Assembly: GCA_963575745.1 (NCBI GenBank)
Contig: CAUYUJ010018564.1
Location: 125,146 to 189,145 of the forward strand
Origin: Prorocentrum cordatum
Lineage: Eukaryota > Sar > Dinophyceae > Prorocentrales > Prorocentraceae
Length of the DNA: 64,000 bases
Reading direction: 5' to 3'
This document shows, piece after piece, positions 54,100 through 64,000 of the stretch; the first letter of the stretch is position 1, and each line of letters opens with the position of its first letter. A model generated the notes under the pieces. That model worked only from the letters and a program-made list of their open reading frames with translations. It was not told the origin of the DNA and did not search any database. The position numbers were made by a program, and so were the translations under genes.

Positions 54100-54835
54100 C
54101 TCACATCCGACGAGAAAGATTTCTCGATCCTTTACGGTAACATCACTGAGTGGGGGCCTCAAGCGCAGCGTTATGTCAACACAGCCCCTTACTCTGTGTT
54201 TTGTCTGGTGGAGACTCATGTCACCGCCGCCACGTTCCACTCCAAGACGGAGATCGAACTGGACAAAGACGGTTGGAAGGTCTGCGCCACAGGGAGCACA
54301 CCAACAGGACGGGGAGGCTCTTCTGGCGGTGAATGGGCCATGGCCAAGAAGCATCTGGCCACCACCTCGCTACAGGCCATTCGGCAATATGCACAAGCTG
54401 CACGCCAACCTGATCCTATGCGCGGGCTCGCCGCCATGATCTTGCACTTGTCCTCGGGCAACCTGGTCTTGGTATCAGTTTATCTTTGGCCAGGATTGGG
54501 AGTTTCTGGCAGAAATCGCCAAGTGCTGATTGCGTTAGCCTCCTTCCTTCATGGGCTTGCAGACCCTTGGTTGGTTATCGGTGACTGGAATATTTCACCA
54601 ACTTCCTTGGAAGGATCTGGCTGGCCTGAAAAAATTGGGGGCACACTCAGTTTACCCGCTGACGTCAGCACCACGTGCGACAAAGGGCAGGAGGGCTCTC
54701 TCATTGATTTCGCAATGGCCAAGAACGGAACATCTTCCAGATACCGAGTTCGGTCGCAGCCTCAGGTCCCGTGGAAGACGCACTGTGCACTGCAGGTTGA
54801 CGTCCACGATGGCATGCGCAGATGGTGGTACCAGA
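54100..54835 (+). pseudogene. LINE ORF2 APE-type endonuclease domain
   Basis: This endonuclease nicks target DNA to prime reverse transcription. Motifs in order: ILYGNITEWG (start, near 54130), LVETHV (catalytic Glu, about 54206-54223), VSVYLWPG (about 54470), VIGDWNISP (Asp/Asn metal site, 54574-54600), LIDFAMAK (about 54700) and KTHCAL near 54777, where a final SDH is usual. The domain itself is in one open frame without stops and may be catalytically intact. It continues without a break into the RT linker; it is a pseudogene only because the rest of ORF2 is broken. Confidence 0.75.
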
Positions 54836-55899
54836 AACTTTTGTTACCTGAACCGTTTCCAAAGGTAGCCAGACCCAAGCTCGCTTCGGACCCCAGCAGC
54901 AAGAGGTCTATACTTCGAGCCCAACGGCAAGAGCAAGAACGGGCACGCGTACCACCCGATCTGCTGGAAGACTACGACGCACGACACCCGTCAAGGAGTA
55001 CTTTGGATCCTGAGTCCCAGGTCTCTTTTCACATACCTTCAGACCTGTGGGAAGAGCAGCCCTCCAAGGAGAGGCTCAGCTCTCAATGTTGCAGCGTGGT
55101 CGAGTCTGAGTTGTTGGGCCATATCAACGCACTTGGCCTTGGTGCCGTCACCAGGCAGTACGCGCGGTGGTCCTCAGGAGTGGAACGTGCGTTCGCACTT
55201 CATCATCAGCTCAACCTTCGACAGCGGGCTCCACGCGCAGCTGGATTTTCTTTACGATGGATGCAGACCAAAGCTACCCCAGGGCGAGTGCACATGACTG
55301 ATGGAGCTGGAGAATGGTGGGGAACTGTTCTTACCTTGGTTCAAAGAATCATGGCTCTTCTACGACATGGCAAGGATCCTCGCCAGATAGCTATTTGTAC
55401 CGCAGCTCTTGGTCGCTACACCAACGACGCTAGCAGCTTCGACCCATCTGATTTCTTTGGTCCAGGCTCTGAGGGCTCCGCGAATCAGCAGCGGTGGATT
55501 TCTTGGTCGCGCGCATTTGCGAGCGCCACTGAGATGGAGCGCGACGGTTTTGCCTACTTAACTGAGAAGCTGGCCTGTCGTTCTCAGGCAAGATGCTTGA
55601 CCTTGAGGCGGCATTCGTTCATCCGCTGGGCCAAGGGAGTTGGGACATCTAAGCCCGGCCTGCTCCACTCATTGGTGAAGGAACCCAAGGCGGTCTCTGC
55701 CGACCCCTTAGTGGATGGGCGAGTCGTTGGAGACCCAACTGTCAGAATGGAATACACCAGATCCACCTGGGAGAGACTCTGGCACGACCCAGTCGACTCT
55801 CAGGCCGACATCCTCGCCATGTTCAAGCGCCTGCACGCGCAGAGCCGCGAGGAGGAGCTGGACCCCGTCAGCATCGAGCAGGTGGACAATGTTATCAAG

Positions 55900-57525
55900 G
55901 TTTTAGGCACCAAGGCATGCGGAGTTGACTCCATCACACCTCTGGACATCCAGCGACTTCCACTCGAAGGTCGGTGTGATTACTGCAGGCTTCTCAACAG
56001 CATTGAAGAACATGGAGTTTGGCCTGCTCAGATCTTGGCATCTATTGGAGCATTATTACCCAAACCCAAAGGAGGAGAGAGGGTCATTGGATTACTTCCA
56101 GAGACGGCGAAGATTTGGTCCCGCGCGAGAGCAGGCGTCACGTCCACATGGACTAAGGAGCTCTCTGATTTCTGGGGCACTGCAGTGGCGGGCAGCAGCT
56201 CGCTTCGAGCAGGTCTCTTGCGAGCGCTGCCCGATGAATCCGCAGTGGCGCTTGGCATCTCGGCGGCGACCCTACTCCTGGACTTCGAGAAGTTCTACGA
56301 CTCGTTATCCTGGATCCTCATCGGCCAGGCTGCACTCGATCTCAAGTTCCCAGCGATTGTGGTGCTACTGGAGCTGGAGATGTGTGCTGGGCCGCGGTTC
56401 TTGCGTGGCTCTCTTGGCGTTTCAGACGCCATCTACGCCACCAGGATCACTCGTTGCAGGATCCCCGCATGGGGTAAGGATTGCCAAGTTGTTTTTACAT
56501 CCATTGATGGAGGCGGCACATCGCAGAGCGAGTTTCAGCACCTTCTGGACATTCATCGACGACACGGTTGCCCGCGCAGAGGGCACGCAGGCCAAGGTCC
56601 AAACAGAGATCCTTCACGCCACGGTCACCCTTGCCGACCTCGCCAAGCACTTCCGTCTTAAGCTTTCGGACAAGTCTGTACTCATTGCCACTGTTCCGCA
56701 GGACGGGAGGAGGACAACCGCTCATTTGCAGAAGCGAGGTGTCCCTGTACGGTTCGGCCTTCACGGCACGGATCTTGGCATTGATGCGGCATCTGGCAAA
56801 CGGCGCACAGTCACTAAGGCCAGAATGAGGTTGACCGCCAGCAAGAGGAGGGCGGCTCGCATTGCCCGCATACGCAGGCATGCTCCTCTACGACGCGAAG
56901 CTCAAGGTCTTTGGACCACAGGCGCAGCTCCTCAAGGCTCCTACGGACACCAGTCCCATGGCATGTCGCCGTCCAACGTCCTCGCCGTCAGGCGGCAGGC
57001 AGCCGTGGCGGGAGCTGGGCCCATGAAGGGCAGGTGTCTTACGACAACACTGGCGGTCCTTTACGGTCTCAAGGATCCAGCCCTGGAGTTACGTCGAGGC
57101 CTTCTTTCAGAATTTCTCTGTCTCTGGAAGACCGACGCCAGCATTCACCATCGAGTTGAAAATGCTTGGACTGTCATTCATCGGCGGCTTCTCGCAGCTG
57201 GCGCCAGCAAGAGATGGAGACTGGTCAAAGGACCTATTGGAGCTGTTATTGCGACCTTGCTTGACGCGGGATGGGAGGTACCCTCGGTCCTCCGTTGGAG
57301 GAGACCCACTATCGGAGGAATCGAGGAGTGGCTGATTCCAACCGCACGTCGTGCAGGCTACGACCCCACTGGATTCGACATCTCCGAGCTACTGGACGAC
57401 GTGGTCACTGATTTTCGCGCTCAACTTTGGAGCAATGCTTCGAAGCACATTGCAGGGGATGGCCTGGCTGAGGGAGCTGACCTCTATTGGGCCAGGCTGG
57501 AGCCCAGCCACTTCGCCAAGAGGGG
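55900..57525 (+). pseudogene. LINE ORF2 reverse transcriptase, one frameshift
   Basis: Upstream of the break: GVDSITPLDIQRLP, IGALLPKPKGG and LLLDFEKFYDSLSW (first catalytic Asp, near 56281). Downstream, in the next frame: VAGSPHGVRIAKLF, then FIDDTV (catalytic Asp pair, 56552-56569) and the thumb. The break is a single-base gain or loss near 56445-56455, between SDAIYATR and the GSLVAG segment. Both halves are long and clean, so decay is recent or the break is a sequence error. The RT frame then runs to the A-rich tract at 57525. Confidence 0.75.
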
Positions 57526-57570
57526 GGAAAAGAAAAAAAAGAAAAAAAAAAAAAAAAAAAAAAAAGGTAA

Positions 57571-57628
<58 letters not shown>

Positions 57629-57805
57629 CAGAAAAAAAAAGGAAAAAAAAAAAAATAAATAAAAAAAATAAAAAAAAAAAAAAACAGGAAAAAAAAAAAA
57701 CAAAAAAAAATAAATAAAAAGCAAAAAAAAAAAAAAAAAAAAACAAAAAAAAAAAAAAAAAAAAAATAAAACAAAAAAAAAAAAAAAAAAATAAAAAACA
57801 AAAGA
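57525..57805 (+). repeat. A-rich tract inside LINE ORF2
   Basis: About 280 bp of almost pure A with scattered G, C and T, lying between the end of the RT region (HFAKRG) and the resumed frame (LDLFGFNL, about 57808). It reads as poly-Lys, then has TAA stops (first at 57656). The same reading frame is used on both sides. Confidence 0.9.
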
Positions 57806-57826
57806 CTCGACCTGTTCGGCTTCAAT

Positions 57827-59374
57827 TTGTGCGTGGTCACGGGCGCCCAGTGGACGATGGACAGGCAGCGCCCTCTGAGCGAGCCCGCAGACCGCCTGTG
57901 TCCGCGATGCCAGCAGGAGGAAGAAACTCTTGCGCATCGCATTTGGCGTTGCCCCTGCAATAAAGACCACAGTGAGTTTACGTCTACTGATCATTTGATT
58001 CCGCAAGCGTTAGCGTCTGTTGAATCTGAACCATGCCTTTGGCTGAGAGGTGTTCCGCCTACCCGTGTCACCCACCCTGTGTTCAGGGAGCCGTTGGAGA
58101 GCCTGAGCAGAGCCCAACTAGGTGAGGTCCCTCTTGGAGCCTGCTCTAGAGACCCTGGCAGTAGCCCGTTGATCGGCTTCGGGGACGGATCTGGAGGACG
58201 GTTTTCGTCCGACCCTCGTCGCCGTCGGTGTGGCTCCGCTGTTGTAGTGGTCAGGGACGCGCGACCTGGGGAGGGACCTTTGCGTTGGGCCGTCTTGGGG
58301 GGCATCTCCGAGATTTTGCGAGGCCCTTCGCAAACGGTGCCCAGGTCGGAGCTGCAGGCTTTCGCACTCTTCCTGGAAGGCACCACAGGTCCTGTCCATT
58401 TTGTGACTGACCACAAGCCTCTCATGACGGGGTGGAGTCGGGGCCGACCTTGGAGTTTGGGGGGGAGGAACAGCGATTTGTGGCTGCGAATTCGTTGCGC
58501 CATCGACGACCGAGGCCCAGGGCATGTCTCGGTCGACTGGACGCCCTCGCACCTGTCCCCTGACGACTCCTCCCTCTCCCATCATGAAGTTTTTCTTGCC
58601 AGCGGTAATCAGTTAGCCGATGAAGCGGCTTCTGAAGCCGCTGAGCGCTCCTGGACCTTGGCCGCCCAGACTGTCCCCGCCACAGACGCTTGGGACCTCA
58701 CTGCTGCCCTGGTGCGTCGACGTGCTCGGCGGGCTCTGGCGGACGCTTCTTCGGCGGATCCCAAGCGGTCCAAGGCCACGACGGAGGTCGAGCGGCCTAG
58801 GCCGAAGACCGCCGAGACCCGACGCCTCGAGCACGCTGCCAGGGCCAGCTCTCACAGGTTTATTCCAGTCGGGTCCCGTTTCAGGTGCCAACTGTGCTCT
58901 GTTCTTTCGTCCCGACAGGGCCTCTTAGAGGCCCTGAAGACGGAGTGCTTTTCGCCGCTGGTCGTCCCTCCTGGTTTTCCTCGGGACGTGGTGGCCGCGG
59001 CTCGTGGTGGCGTCTCCGTTGGTGGGCTGGAGCTCGACCCCTCCCACCGTCTGGGATTCTGGGACCTGCATTCTTTGCATTTTTGTTTTAGATGTGGTCG
59101 GACCGCGACCGTTGACGGTCGCCATTTGGCCGAAGGTTGCGGGCCCCCCACTCGCAAAGGCCGTGAGAATCTCGGCCGAATTAAACGCGGGCTGTTTCCG
59201 AGCTATGCGGGGCCTTCTAAGGCCTCGCAAGCGATTTCGCATGCGAGGTTAGTGGACGCTTGCGTCGCCGGGGAGACAGCACAGCGTGCCAGGAGGGCAA
59301 GCCCTGTACCCTCCCACGCTCCTTCCTCCCCTTGCGGGGAGGAGGAGGCGCTGGGGGTGGCTGCTACGGAGTAG
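57827..59374 (+). pseudogene. LINE ORF2 C-terminal part: zinc knuckle, RNase H, tail
   Basis: An uninterrupted frame ending at TAG 59372-59374, in the same phase as the RT 3' half. A CPRCQQEEETLAHRIWRCP knuckle (C-x2-C...H...C) lies at about 57900-57955. The RNase H has Asp in GFGDGSGG (58175-58198), Glu in RSELQAFALF (about 58347), Asp in HFVTDHKPL (about 58400) and Asp in NQLADEAA (about 58609). RNase H degrades the RNA strand of the hybrid. A second Cys cluster (CFRCGR, about 59082-59105) is near the end. It starts inside ORF2, after the A-rich tract, so it is not an independent gene. Confidence 0.7.
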
Positions 59375-59640
59375 CCACTTTGGGTGCAGGTGCTTGGCCT
59401 CCCCCCTCTGTTTTCCCCTCCTCTTTTTAGCACGCTGTCCTCCTCCTCCCCCCCCATCCTGACCCTCATTCGTCTCCAGTCCCCCCCTGTCTCCTCCCGT
59501 TCACTCCTGTCCCCTCTCGTTCCTCCCCCCCCCTTCCCTCCCTCCCGCGCACCCTCCGGCCCTCACCCCACCACTGCTTCCTTCCTTCCCTCCTGACCCC
59601 TCCCTCCCCGCTCCCGCTGCCGTGAGAGAAGTCCGAGGGA
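59375..59640. other. C/T-rich LINE 3' flank
   Basis: Mostly CCTCCC-type sequence; probably 3' UTR of the LINE or a fused pyrimidine tract. No poly-A tail is visible. Confidence 0.5.
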
Positions 59641-59729
59641 GGCTCTGGCACAAGCTGCCCCCTGGGGAGTCCCCCTCGCTCACCCGCCACCGAGCCATGA
59701 GGCGCGAAGCGGAGTGCCCCCCCAGGCTC

Positions 59730-59824
59730 GTCTCGAGGAGGAGGAGGAGGAGGAGGAGGTTGGGAGGAGGAGGAGTTTGGAGGAGGAGGAGAGGAGGAGA
59801 AGGAAGAGGAGGAGGAGGAGGAGG
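59730..59824. repeat. GAG/GGA tract
   Basis: Imperfect GAGGAGGAG run directly left of the small inverted-repeat element at 59825. Confidence 0.8.
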
Positions 59825-60011
59825 AGTCGGAAGCTGGGCGAGGGCTGTTAAAACCGTGGCTGCTAAAACGGCCCTAAAAAGCAACTTCCCGGGACGAGGC
59901 GCGGCACGCGAAGCAGTCAACGGGCTCCTTCCCGGAAGGACGAAGACAACTTCCCGGAGGTCGATTTTAGCAGTAACGGATTTAGCGGCCCTTGCCCGGC
60001 TTCCGACCGTC
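59825..60011. mobile_element. MITE-like element with about 49-bp inverted repeats
   Basis: The left end (GTCGGAAGCTGGGCGAGGGC, then TGTTAAAACCGTGGCTGCTA) pairs with the right end (TTTAGCAGTAACGGATTTAG, then CGGCCCTTGCCCGGCTTCCG) as an imperfect inverted repeat, about 80% by eye. Inner CAACTTCCCGGGA and CAACTTCCCGGAG form a direct repeat. There is no coding frame. A non-autonomous element is inferred. Confidence 0.65.
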
Positions 60012-60099
60012 CGAGATCCCAAAAGCAGGGAAGACGATGCTGCACCGGAGCAGGGCCCCAGCCAGCGGACTCCCCGAGATTGTCGCAGACACTCCACGC

Positions 60100-60248
60100 C
60101 TGCCCGTTGTCACAAAAAAAAACACCCGCTGCCACAAAAAGCAAACAACGGTGTGCGTGTCTTTGTGTTGTTTGTTCTGGCAACCGGTTGTTTCTGTTGT
60201 TTGTGTTGTTTCGTGTGACGAGCGGTTGCTGTTTTGTGACAACCGGTC
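60100..60248. mobile_element. MITE-like element, second kind
   Basis: GCCCGTTGTCACAAAAA... on the left and ...GTTTTGTGACAACCGG on the right pair over about 48 bp, including CACCCGCTGCCACAAAAAGC against GCTGTTTTGTGAC and its flanks. The loop is short (about 47 bp). It lies about 90 bp right of the previous element and is unlike it in sequence. Confidence 0.65.
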
Positions 60249-60674
60249 TTCTCTCTCTCTCTCTGCGTTCTGTATACGTTCCACGTCTCATCGACTCGCT
60301 CTGCGCTTAGTCGTCCGCCACCGTGCCTTCGGCACGCAGTGGAGTGCCCCATGGGCGCATGCAGCGCTGAGAGGTATAGGGGCTGCAAGGTTCTTACGGG
60401 CCTGGACTCCCACCTTTCAAGCCGCTCCTGGGGGTCTCCTGAGCTCCTGAGAGCTCTTGGGACATCCTCGAACGTCTCACGAACGGCCTCTGTCCAAAAA
60501 GGGCCCCGGAGCGGGGCAAAGCAGCATAACACGGCCCAGTGTGGCCCCAGGACTACCCAAGTGGCCCAGAAGATGCTCCAAGAGAGCCCCAAGAGCACCA
60601 CTTGGGGAGAAATATGGTTGGGAGAGATGGGGATACACATCAGGGAGGAGGCATTCAGGGGGGGGGGAAGAGAG

Positions 60675-61335
60675 AAAGAGAGAGAGAGAGAGATAGAGAG
60701 AGAGAGGCACTAATCAGGGAGCAAGGATGACTGATGGAGAGATTGGGGAAAGGCGAGGAAGCGAGAGAGAGGGGACGGGGGAGATGGGAGAGAGGGAGGG
60801 AGCGGCGGTGCAGGGAGCAGACAGGGGATGGAGGAGGAAGGAAGGAGCGAGGGGCGCAGGGGGGACGCGGGGCACGAGCGATGGGGACAGGGAGGAGGCG
60901 AGGCAAGGAGGCTGTGCGGGAGTGCTGGCGTGGCGGAGTGCAACAAAAGTCCTCCTCCTCCCCCTCCTCCTCCTCCCCCTCCTCCTCCGCCTCTCTCGCT
61001 CCTCCTCCTCCTCCTTATATCCACCTCCTCCCTCCCCCTCCTCCTCCTCCTCCTCCTCCTCCTCCTCCTCCCCTCCCTCCCTCCTCCCCCTCCTGCCTCC
61101 CCCTCCTCCTCCTCCTCCTTATCCTCCTCCTCCTCCTCCTCCCTCCCCCCTCCTCCCTCCTCCTCCTCACTCCTCCCCCTCCTCCTCCTCCTCCATCCTC
61201 CTCCTCCTCCTCCTCCTCCTTCTCCTCCTTCTCCCCCCCCTCCTCCTTCCCCCTCCCTGCTCCTCCTCCCCCTCCCTCCTCCTCCACCCCTCCTTCCTCC
61301 TCCTCCTCCTCCTCATCATCATCATCATCCTCATC
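60675..61335. repeat. GA, then CTC/TCC tracts
   Basis: A GA dinucleotide run at about 60675-60710, GA/GGAG-rich to about 60850, then CTC/TCC repeats from about 60953 to 61315 ending in ATC triplets. Frames through it are low complexity. Confidence 0.85.
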
Positions 61336-61429
61336 CGGCGCGCGGATGGGCCCGCGAGGCCGGGAGCAAAAAAAAAAAAAAAAACCCCCCAGCCCCGACG
61401 GGCGAGGCGCCGTGATCGCAGGGCGGATG

Positions 61430-62960
61430 CTAACCGAGCTGTGGAGTGGGCCCCCCGGCGTGGAGAGGCCCCCCAGGGCGTCGGCAAGCAAGGGCCAGAA
61501 GCGAGCGGCGCGCAGGCTTAGGCTAGCCACGTACCGTCAGGCGGCATTGGACTGGGCCTGCCAAGTTCAGCAGCCGGACTGGTGGAGCTCCCCGTGGACG
61601 AATATCTACGCGGAGGAGCCGTGGCAGCCTGCCGTATGGTGCGAGAAGGGGCGAGAGGTGTGCGTGCGAGAAGGGCTAGCAGCGACTGCCACTGTAGAGG
61701 AGGCGAAGCTGGAGCCCACCACCGCTAACCATTCCCCGTCCGTCGCTCTTCGCCGCCACGGCTGGATCAGAGAAAACGGATCGCGAGAAAGCCGGCGAGG
61801 AGAAGATAGAGCCAGACGCGACCAGCTACACCTCAGAGAACGGGGCATGTGAGATGCGGCGAGAGGCGCGCGTGCGAGAAGAAGGGCGATCAGCGGCTGC
61901 AACCGTAGCGGAGGCAAAGCTGGAGCCCAACATCACTGGACACTCCCCGTCGATCCTCGTCGCCTCGGCTGGAGCTGCTAAGATAATTAGTGGGAAAGCT
62001 GGCGAGGCGAAGATGGAGCCCAACGTGACCAGCTACAGCTCAGAGCATGGGGCATGTGAGAAACGGCGAGAGGTGCGAGTGCGAGAAGGGCGAGCAGTGG
62101 CTGCACCTGTCGGACAGGCGAAGCTGGAGCCCAATATCGCTGGTCCTTCCCCGTTGCAGTGGAGCTGGCCCTGGTCAGCACTGTTGGCGTGCGTGCAGAG
62201 GGAGAAGACACGGGAGGCCGACACTAGCAGCAACAGCATTACCGTGATCTGCGAGAAGAGGCGAGAGGCGTGCGTGCGAGAAGGGCGAGCAGCGACTGCC
62301 ACTGTAGAAGAGGCGAAGCTGGAGCCCAATATCGCTGGTCATTCCCCGTCGCTCCTCGCCGACACGGCTGGATCTGAAAACGGATAGCGAGAAAGCTGGC
62401 GAGGCGAAGATAGAGCTAGACGCGATCAGCTCAGTTCAGAGATCGGGGCATGTGAGATGCGGGGAGAGAAGCGCGTGCGAGAAGAAGGGCGATCAGCGGC
62501 TGCAACTGTAGCGGAGGCAAAGCTGGAGCCAAATATCACCAGCTACAGCTCAGAGCATGGGGCATGTGAGAAACGGCGAGAGGCGAACGAGCGAGAAGGG
62601 CGAGCAGTGGCCGCACCTGTCGCACAGGCGAAGCTGGAGCCCAATATCGCTGGTCATTTCCCGTCGCTCCTCGTCGCCTCGGCTGGATCAAGCTGCACAA
62701 GCGCGGCGATGTGGCGGGCGCGCGCCGAGATCTCCCGCAAGTGGCTAGGCCCGAGCAGGGGGCAGCGCAAGCAGGAGGAGGAGGCGAAGCCGAAGCCCGA
62801 CGTCGTCAGCTACAACGAGGAGATGTCGCCTCTCGCGAGGCGCCTCGGTGAGATCCACGAGGAGGCCAGACGCACAGCGAGAAGTGCGAGAAGTGGGAGG
62901 CGAAGACTGCGCCCGACATCCTCAGCTACTGAGCTGGGAGCAGGGCGTGCGAGAAAGATG
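61430..62960 (+). pseudogene. Decayed pentatricopeptide-repeat (PPR) array
   Basis: PPR proteins are 35-residue helical-repeat RNA-binding proteins, abundant in dinoflagellates, where repeats commonly read EAKLEPDV.SY....ACEKG.QW..AL. Here AKLEPN/AKMEPN-type blocks occur near 61703, 61914, 62006, 62115, 62312, 62518 and 62626, and KPKPDVVSYN near 62784, alternating with ACEKR or CEKGEQW remnants (for example near 62082). Phase changes within most repeats and in-frame stops break the chain. A segment of about 600 bp is duplicated (61762 onward recurs from 62367). The N-terminal 60 or so residues before the first repeat (ATYRQAALDWACQVQ region, about 61520) are unassigned. The gene is broken, or a retroposed and expanded copy. 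Confidence 0.6.
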
Positions 62961-62961
62961 C

Positions 62962-63194
62962 GAGAGTCCAAGAACGGCCTCGAGAACTAATGCTTCGCCA
63001 TGCGCCACGCGCTGAGGGAGCAGAAGCACAAAGAGAAGTTCGAGGACGGCGCAACGGAGATAGTCGAGAAGGCAGTCCAAGTCACCCTCGACTGGCTCGA
63101 CAAGAACCAACTCGCCGAGCAGGACGAGTTCGAGAGCAAGCGGAAGGAGCTGGAGGGTATTGTCAACCCCCTCATGCAGCAGCCGCTGGACTGA
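62962..63194 (+). pseudogene. HSP70 C-terminal lid fragment
   Basis: HSP70 is the ATP-driven protein-folding chaperone; this is part of its C-terminal helical lid. Residues SKNGLEN, then CFAMRHALRE, KEKFEDGATEIVEKAVQ, TLDWLDKNQLAEQDEFESK and KELEGIVNPLMQ match the lid in order. TAA at 62988-62990 replaces the conserved Tyr of LENYCF. The fragment ends at TGA 63192-63194 right after NPLMQQPLD, without the Gly/Met-rich tail and EEVD. The upstream sequence in the same frame is PPR-like, not HSP70, so only the last ~75 residues of HSP70 are present. ATG 63000 opens a 64-codon frame, but a separate functional product is unlikely. Confidence 0.75.
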
Positions 63195-63400
63195 GGATCT
63201 CGGGGGTGGACCGCGACCTTCACAGAGGGCGCGCTCGGCCCCATGGCTCCACGCGCTTCCGCAAGACGCGCGTGGAGAGGTGGGCGGCCCCCAGGGGCGC
63301 GGCCCACCCGAGCCGTGGCCCGTGCGCGGTCCGCGCGGGGCGGCCGCCGCGGGACAGACAGCCACTGCGGCTGAGGGGGAACTCTCGGGGAACACTCCCC
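63195..63400. other. GC-rich spacer, no gene
   Basis: Short GC-rich stretch between the HSP70 fragment and the pyrimidine tract; nothing recognised. Confidence 0.5.
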
Positions 63401-63960
63401 CTCCTCCTCCTCCTCCTCACCCTCCTCGGGAAGGGGCGGCTCAAACCCGCCCGCGCGCTCCTCCCAGCCCTGGGACCACTTTCTCCAGATGGCGTGCTTG
63501 CACCTCGGGCCGCAGCCCGCCCCCCCCTGGAGAGCGAGTCACGCGGGGCCGACCAGGCCGAGCCGTGGGGCCGCCGACCTCCTCCTCCTCCTCCTCCTCC
63601 TCCTCCTCCTTCTCCTTTTCCTCGTCCTCCTCCTCCTCCTCCTCCTCCTCGGCCTCCTCCTCCTCCTCTTTTTCCTCCTTCTCCCCGCTCCTCCCCCTCC
63701 TCTTCCTCCTCCTCCTCCTCCTCCTCCTCCTGCGTTTCGTCCTCCTCCTCCTCCTCCTCGGGGGGCCCTCCTCCTCGTGTTCTCCTCCCTCCTCCTACCA
63801 CGGCCTCCTCCTCTCCTCCTCCTCCTCCTCCTCCCCCTCCTCCTCCTTCCTCCTCCTCCTTTTTCCTCCTTTTCCTCCTTCTCCTTCTCCTCCTCCCTCC
63901 TCCTCCTCCACCTCCCGGACTCCTCCTCCTCCTCGTCCTCCTCCTCGACCTCCTCCTCCG
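63400..63960. repeat. CTC/TCC tract at the right end
   Basis: CTC/TCC repeats (63400-63425, 63577-63790, 63803-63950) with unrelated GC-rich sequence at about 63426-63576. Frames are low complexity on both strands. Confidence 0.85.
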
Positions 63961-64000
63961 GGGCGCACGCGAGAAGCGGGCGGAGAGGTGTGCACGGAGG

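Larger units (their letters stand above)
51690..59640 (+). mobile_element. LINE-type retrotransposon with ORF1 and broken ORF2
   Basis: Two overlapping or adjacent coding regions in the plus orientation: ORF1 (zinc ribbon, coiled coil), then ORF2 with APE-type endonuclease, reverse transcriptase, zinc knuckle and RNase H, in the order typical of LINEs with a C-terminal RNase H. The 5' part (51.78-52.12 kb) is C-rich, non-coding, plausibly 5' UTR; the 3' part (59375-59640) is C/T-rich, plausibly 3' UTR. No target-site duplication was identified and the ends are approximate. Confidence 0.75.

Noticed and set aside
60734-61852. 372-codon open frame joining the CTC tract to the PPR region
   Set aside because: Most of it is Ser/Pro low complexity; only the last part overlaps PPR-like sequence, which is annotated separately.
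1-64000. tRNA, rRNA and snRNA genes
   Set aside because: Looked for cloverleaf-like and conserved rRNA sequence by eye; nothing convincing. A covariance-model scan would be decisive.

Overview
The window looks like nuclear DNA of a dinoflagellate. The evidence is a very repeat-rich, GC-rich sequence with no dense gene layout; copia-type and LINE-type retroelements whose protein motifs resemble those of dinoflagellate elements; a decayed array of PPR-like repeats; and a 16-nt exact match to the 5' part of the dinoflagellate trans-splicing spliced leader (minus strand, 30777-30792). There is no sign of bacterial operons, and I saw no rRNA or tRNA gene.

Layout. 1-3270: open 3' part of a copia-type polyprotein (integrase C-terminus, reverse transcriptase, RNase H) running off the left edge. 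About 3870-5042, minus strand: decayed retroelement with endonuclease and RNase H pieces, no RT between them and at least two frameshifts. 5078-5437: two adjacent foldback palindromes. 5440-12050: simple-sequence tracts plus a foldback family (partial copy about 9455-9500, full copy 11166-11369). 12288-22036: one long, heavily frameshifted copia-type element with candidate LTRs, a primer-binding-site-like motif, gag-like sequence, an aspartic protease, a dUTPase domain, a methyltransferase-like module, an integrase tail, RT and RNase H. 22040-44050: no convincing gene; a mosaic of dispersed and tandem repeats (TTGG-rich family, 86-bp and about 310-bp tandems, AT-rich island, CATA microsatellites, an 11-bp satellite, two interspersed families at 34.7-40.8 kb) and a second full copy of the foldback family (43416-43620). 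44270-49460: about 90-bp satellite arrays broken up by a hairpin-bearing repeat, a TIR-flanked insert and an OTU-protease-like fragment. 51.69-59.64 kb: a LINE with a clean ORF1 and a broken ORF2 (endonuclease, RT, A-rich tract, zinc knuckle, RNase H). 59.8-60.25 kb: two more small inverted-repeat elements. 61.6-63.2 kb: a decayed PPR-repeat array joined in frame to an HSP70 C-terminal fragment. The right end is a CTC/GAG tract.

Nothing here looks like a cellular pathway; nearly all recognisable protein sequence is retroelement-derived or a retroposed gene fragment. The most interesting object is the 12.3-22.0 kb element, because a dUTPase lies downstream of its protease and a methyltransferase-like module lies upstream of its integrase tail. 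Protein calls come from reading translations and recalling family motifs; no database search was possible.
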